Shown here piece by piece: positions 6,975-7,216 of a stretch of 7,216 bases of DNA (its first letter is position 1; each line of letters begins with the position of its first letter). The DNA is taken from contig QCJH01000026.1 of assembly GCA_003216155.1 (NCBI GenBank), positions 1 through 7,216 on the forward strand. The letters are read 5' to 3'. The notes beneath the pieces were generated by a model that was not told the origin of the DNA, ran no database searches, and saw only the letters and a program-made list of their open reading frames with translations. Both the position numbers and the translations under genes were made by a program. Source of the stretch: Prochlorococcus sp. AG-409-A19 (GTDB taxonomy: Bacteria; Cyanobacteriota; Cyanobacteriia; PCC-6307; Cyanobiaceae).

Positions 6975-7216
6975 TGAACATCCAGGCATTTCTAAACGGC
7001 TGCCTGCGTCTTCAAAAATCTTGTAATAGCCTTCTTGCTTCAGGATTTCTTCATCCATACGAGTTGGTGGACATATCCATAGCCTAGTTTTGATTTTCCC
7101 TGCCCCTTCTAGTATTTTTGCGGCTGCTCTGTAATGTCCAATATTGGTCATACAGGAGCCTATAAAAACTTCCTCAATTGAATCTCCAGATACTTCATTT
7201 AGTAGTTTGACGTTAT
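6900..7216 (-). pseudogene. acnB: aconitate hydratase B, C-terminal fragment, inverted and truncated at both ends
   Basis: Read leftwards from 7214, the minus strand encodes [20 protein letters not shown], then [16 protein letters not shown], then [20 protein letters not shown], then [20 protein letters not shown]. This is the AcnB C-terminal catalytic segment. It carries the cysteines that hold the 4Fe-4S cluster: one in GSCMTN and two in CSLC, spaced 58 and 61 residues on, nearly as in E. coli AcnB (Cys710, 769, 772). The frame is open at the right edge, so the fragment enters the window from beyond 7216. AcnB homology ends near 6939, after which the frame reads antisense to the N-terminal fragment until TAA at 6902-6900. 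The normal C-terminus (about 80 residues after the CSLC motif) is absent. An internal ATG at 7151 is not a real start. Confidence 0.9.
6930..6947. other. acnB: inverted acnB junction (head-on breakpoint)
   Basis: The two acnB fragments meet here in opposite orientation. Left of it the + strand encodes AcnB residues ending [12 protein letters not shown]. Right of it the minus strand encodes the AcnB C-terminal segment ending [14 protein letters not shown]. The best placed boundary is 6936-6941. A few bases may be shared by both sides (microhomology), which would blur the exact point, but without the intact gene this cannot be fixed. The two frames happen to be codon-aligned in opposite directions. 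Confidence 0.8.

Noticed and set aside
1..7216. A mobile element, CRISPR array, tRNA or new defence system
   Set aside because: No transposase, integrase, repeat-spacer pattern or cloverleaf was seen; the gene content is ordinary chromosomal housekeeping.

Overview
The window looks like a piece of a marine picocyanobacterial chromosome, most likely a low-light-type Prochlorococcus or a close relative. The reasons are the AT-rich base composition (GC roughly 40% by eye), short intergenic spaces, an RpoD-like group 2 sigma factor, a cyanobacterial phytol/dolichol-kinase-type membrane protein, and an aconitase B N-terminus of the type I associate with marine Prochlorococcus/Synechococcus. This assignment rests on protein recognition, not on a database search.

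Layout from left to right: a short upstream region (1-195) with a possible 21-codon upstream ORF; a TrpD2/YbiB-type protein that resembles anthranilate phosphoribosyltransferase but has lost the PRPP-binding motifs; polyphosphate kinase (ppk) 31 bases downstream on the same strand; a 210-base gap holding the leader of a group 2 sigma-70 factor; the sigma factor; and a phytol/dolichol-kinase-like membrane protein just behind it. On the opposite strand and convergent with these is a class I DAHP synthase, the entry enzyme of the shikimate pathway. A short divergent intergenic region with inverted repeats then leads into aconitase B (acnB).

The most striking feature is at the right end. acnB begins normally on the + strand at 6585 behind a good ribosome binding site. 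After about 118 codons, near 6936-6941, it stops being AcnB in that strand. The remaining bases to the window end encode the far C-terminal part of AcnB, with the three iron-sulfur cysteines, on the MINUS strand. The two halves of one gene therefore face each other head-on, and about 570 central residues are missing. This is the signature of an inverted chimera, as produced by multiple displacement amplification of single-cell DNA or by misassembly. A real inversion-deletion that destroyed acnB is the less likely alternative.

The intact genes are mostly housekeeping functions: phosphate storage, transcription control, prenyl-alcohol phosphorylation and aromatic amino acid synthesis. I found no RNA gene, IS element, CRISPR array or convincing novel defence or mobile system. 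The items that deserve a second look are the acnB junction, the PRPP-site loss in the TrpD-like protein, the possible upstream ORF, and the inverted repeats between the DAHP synthase gene and acnB.
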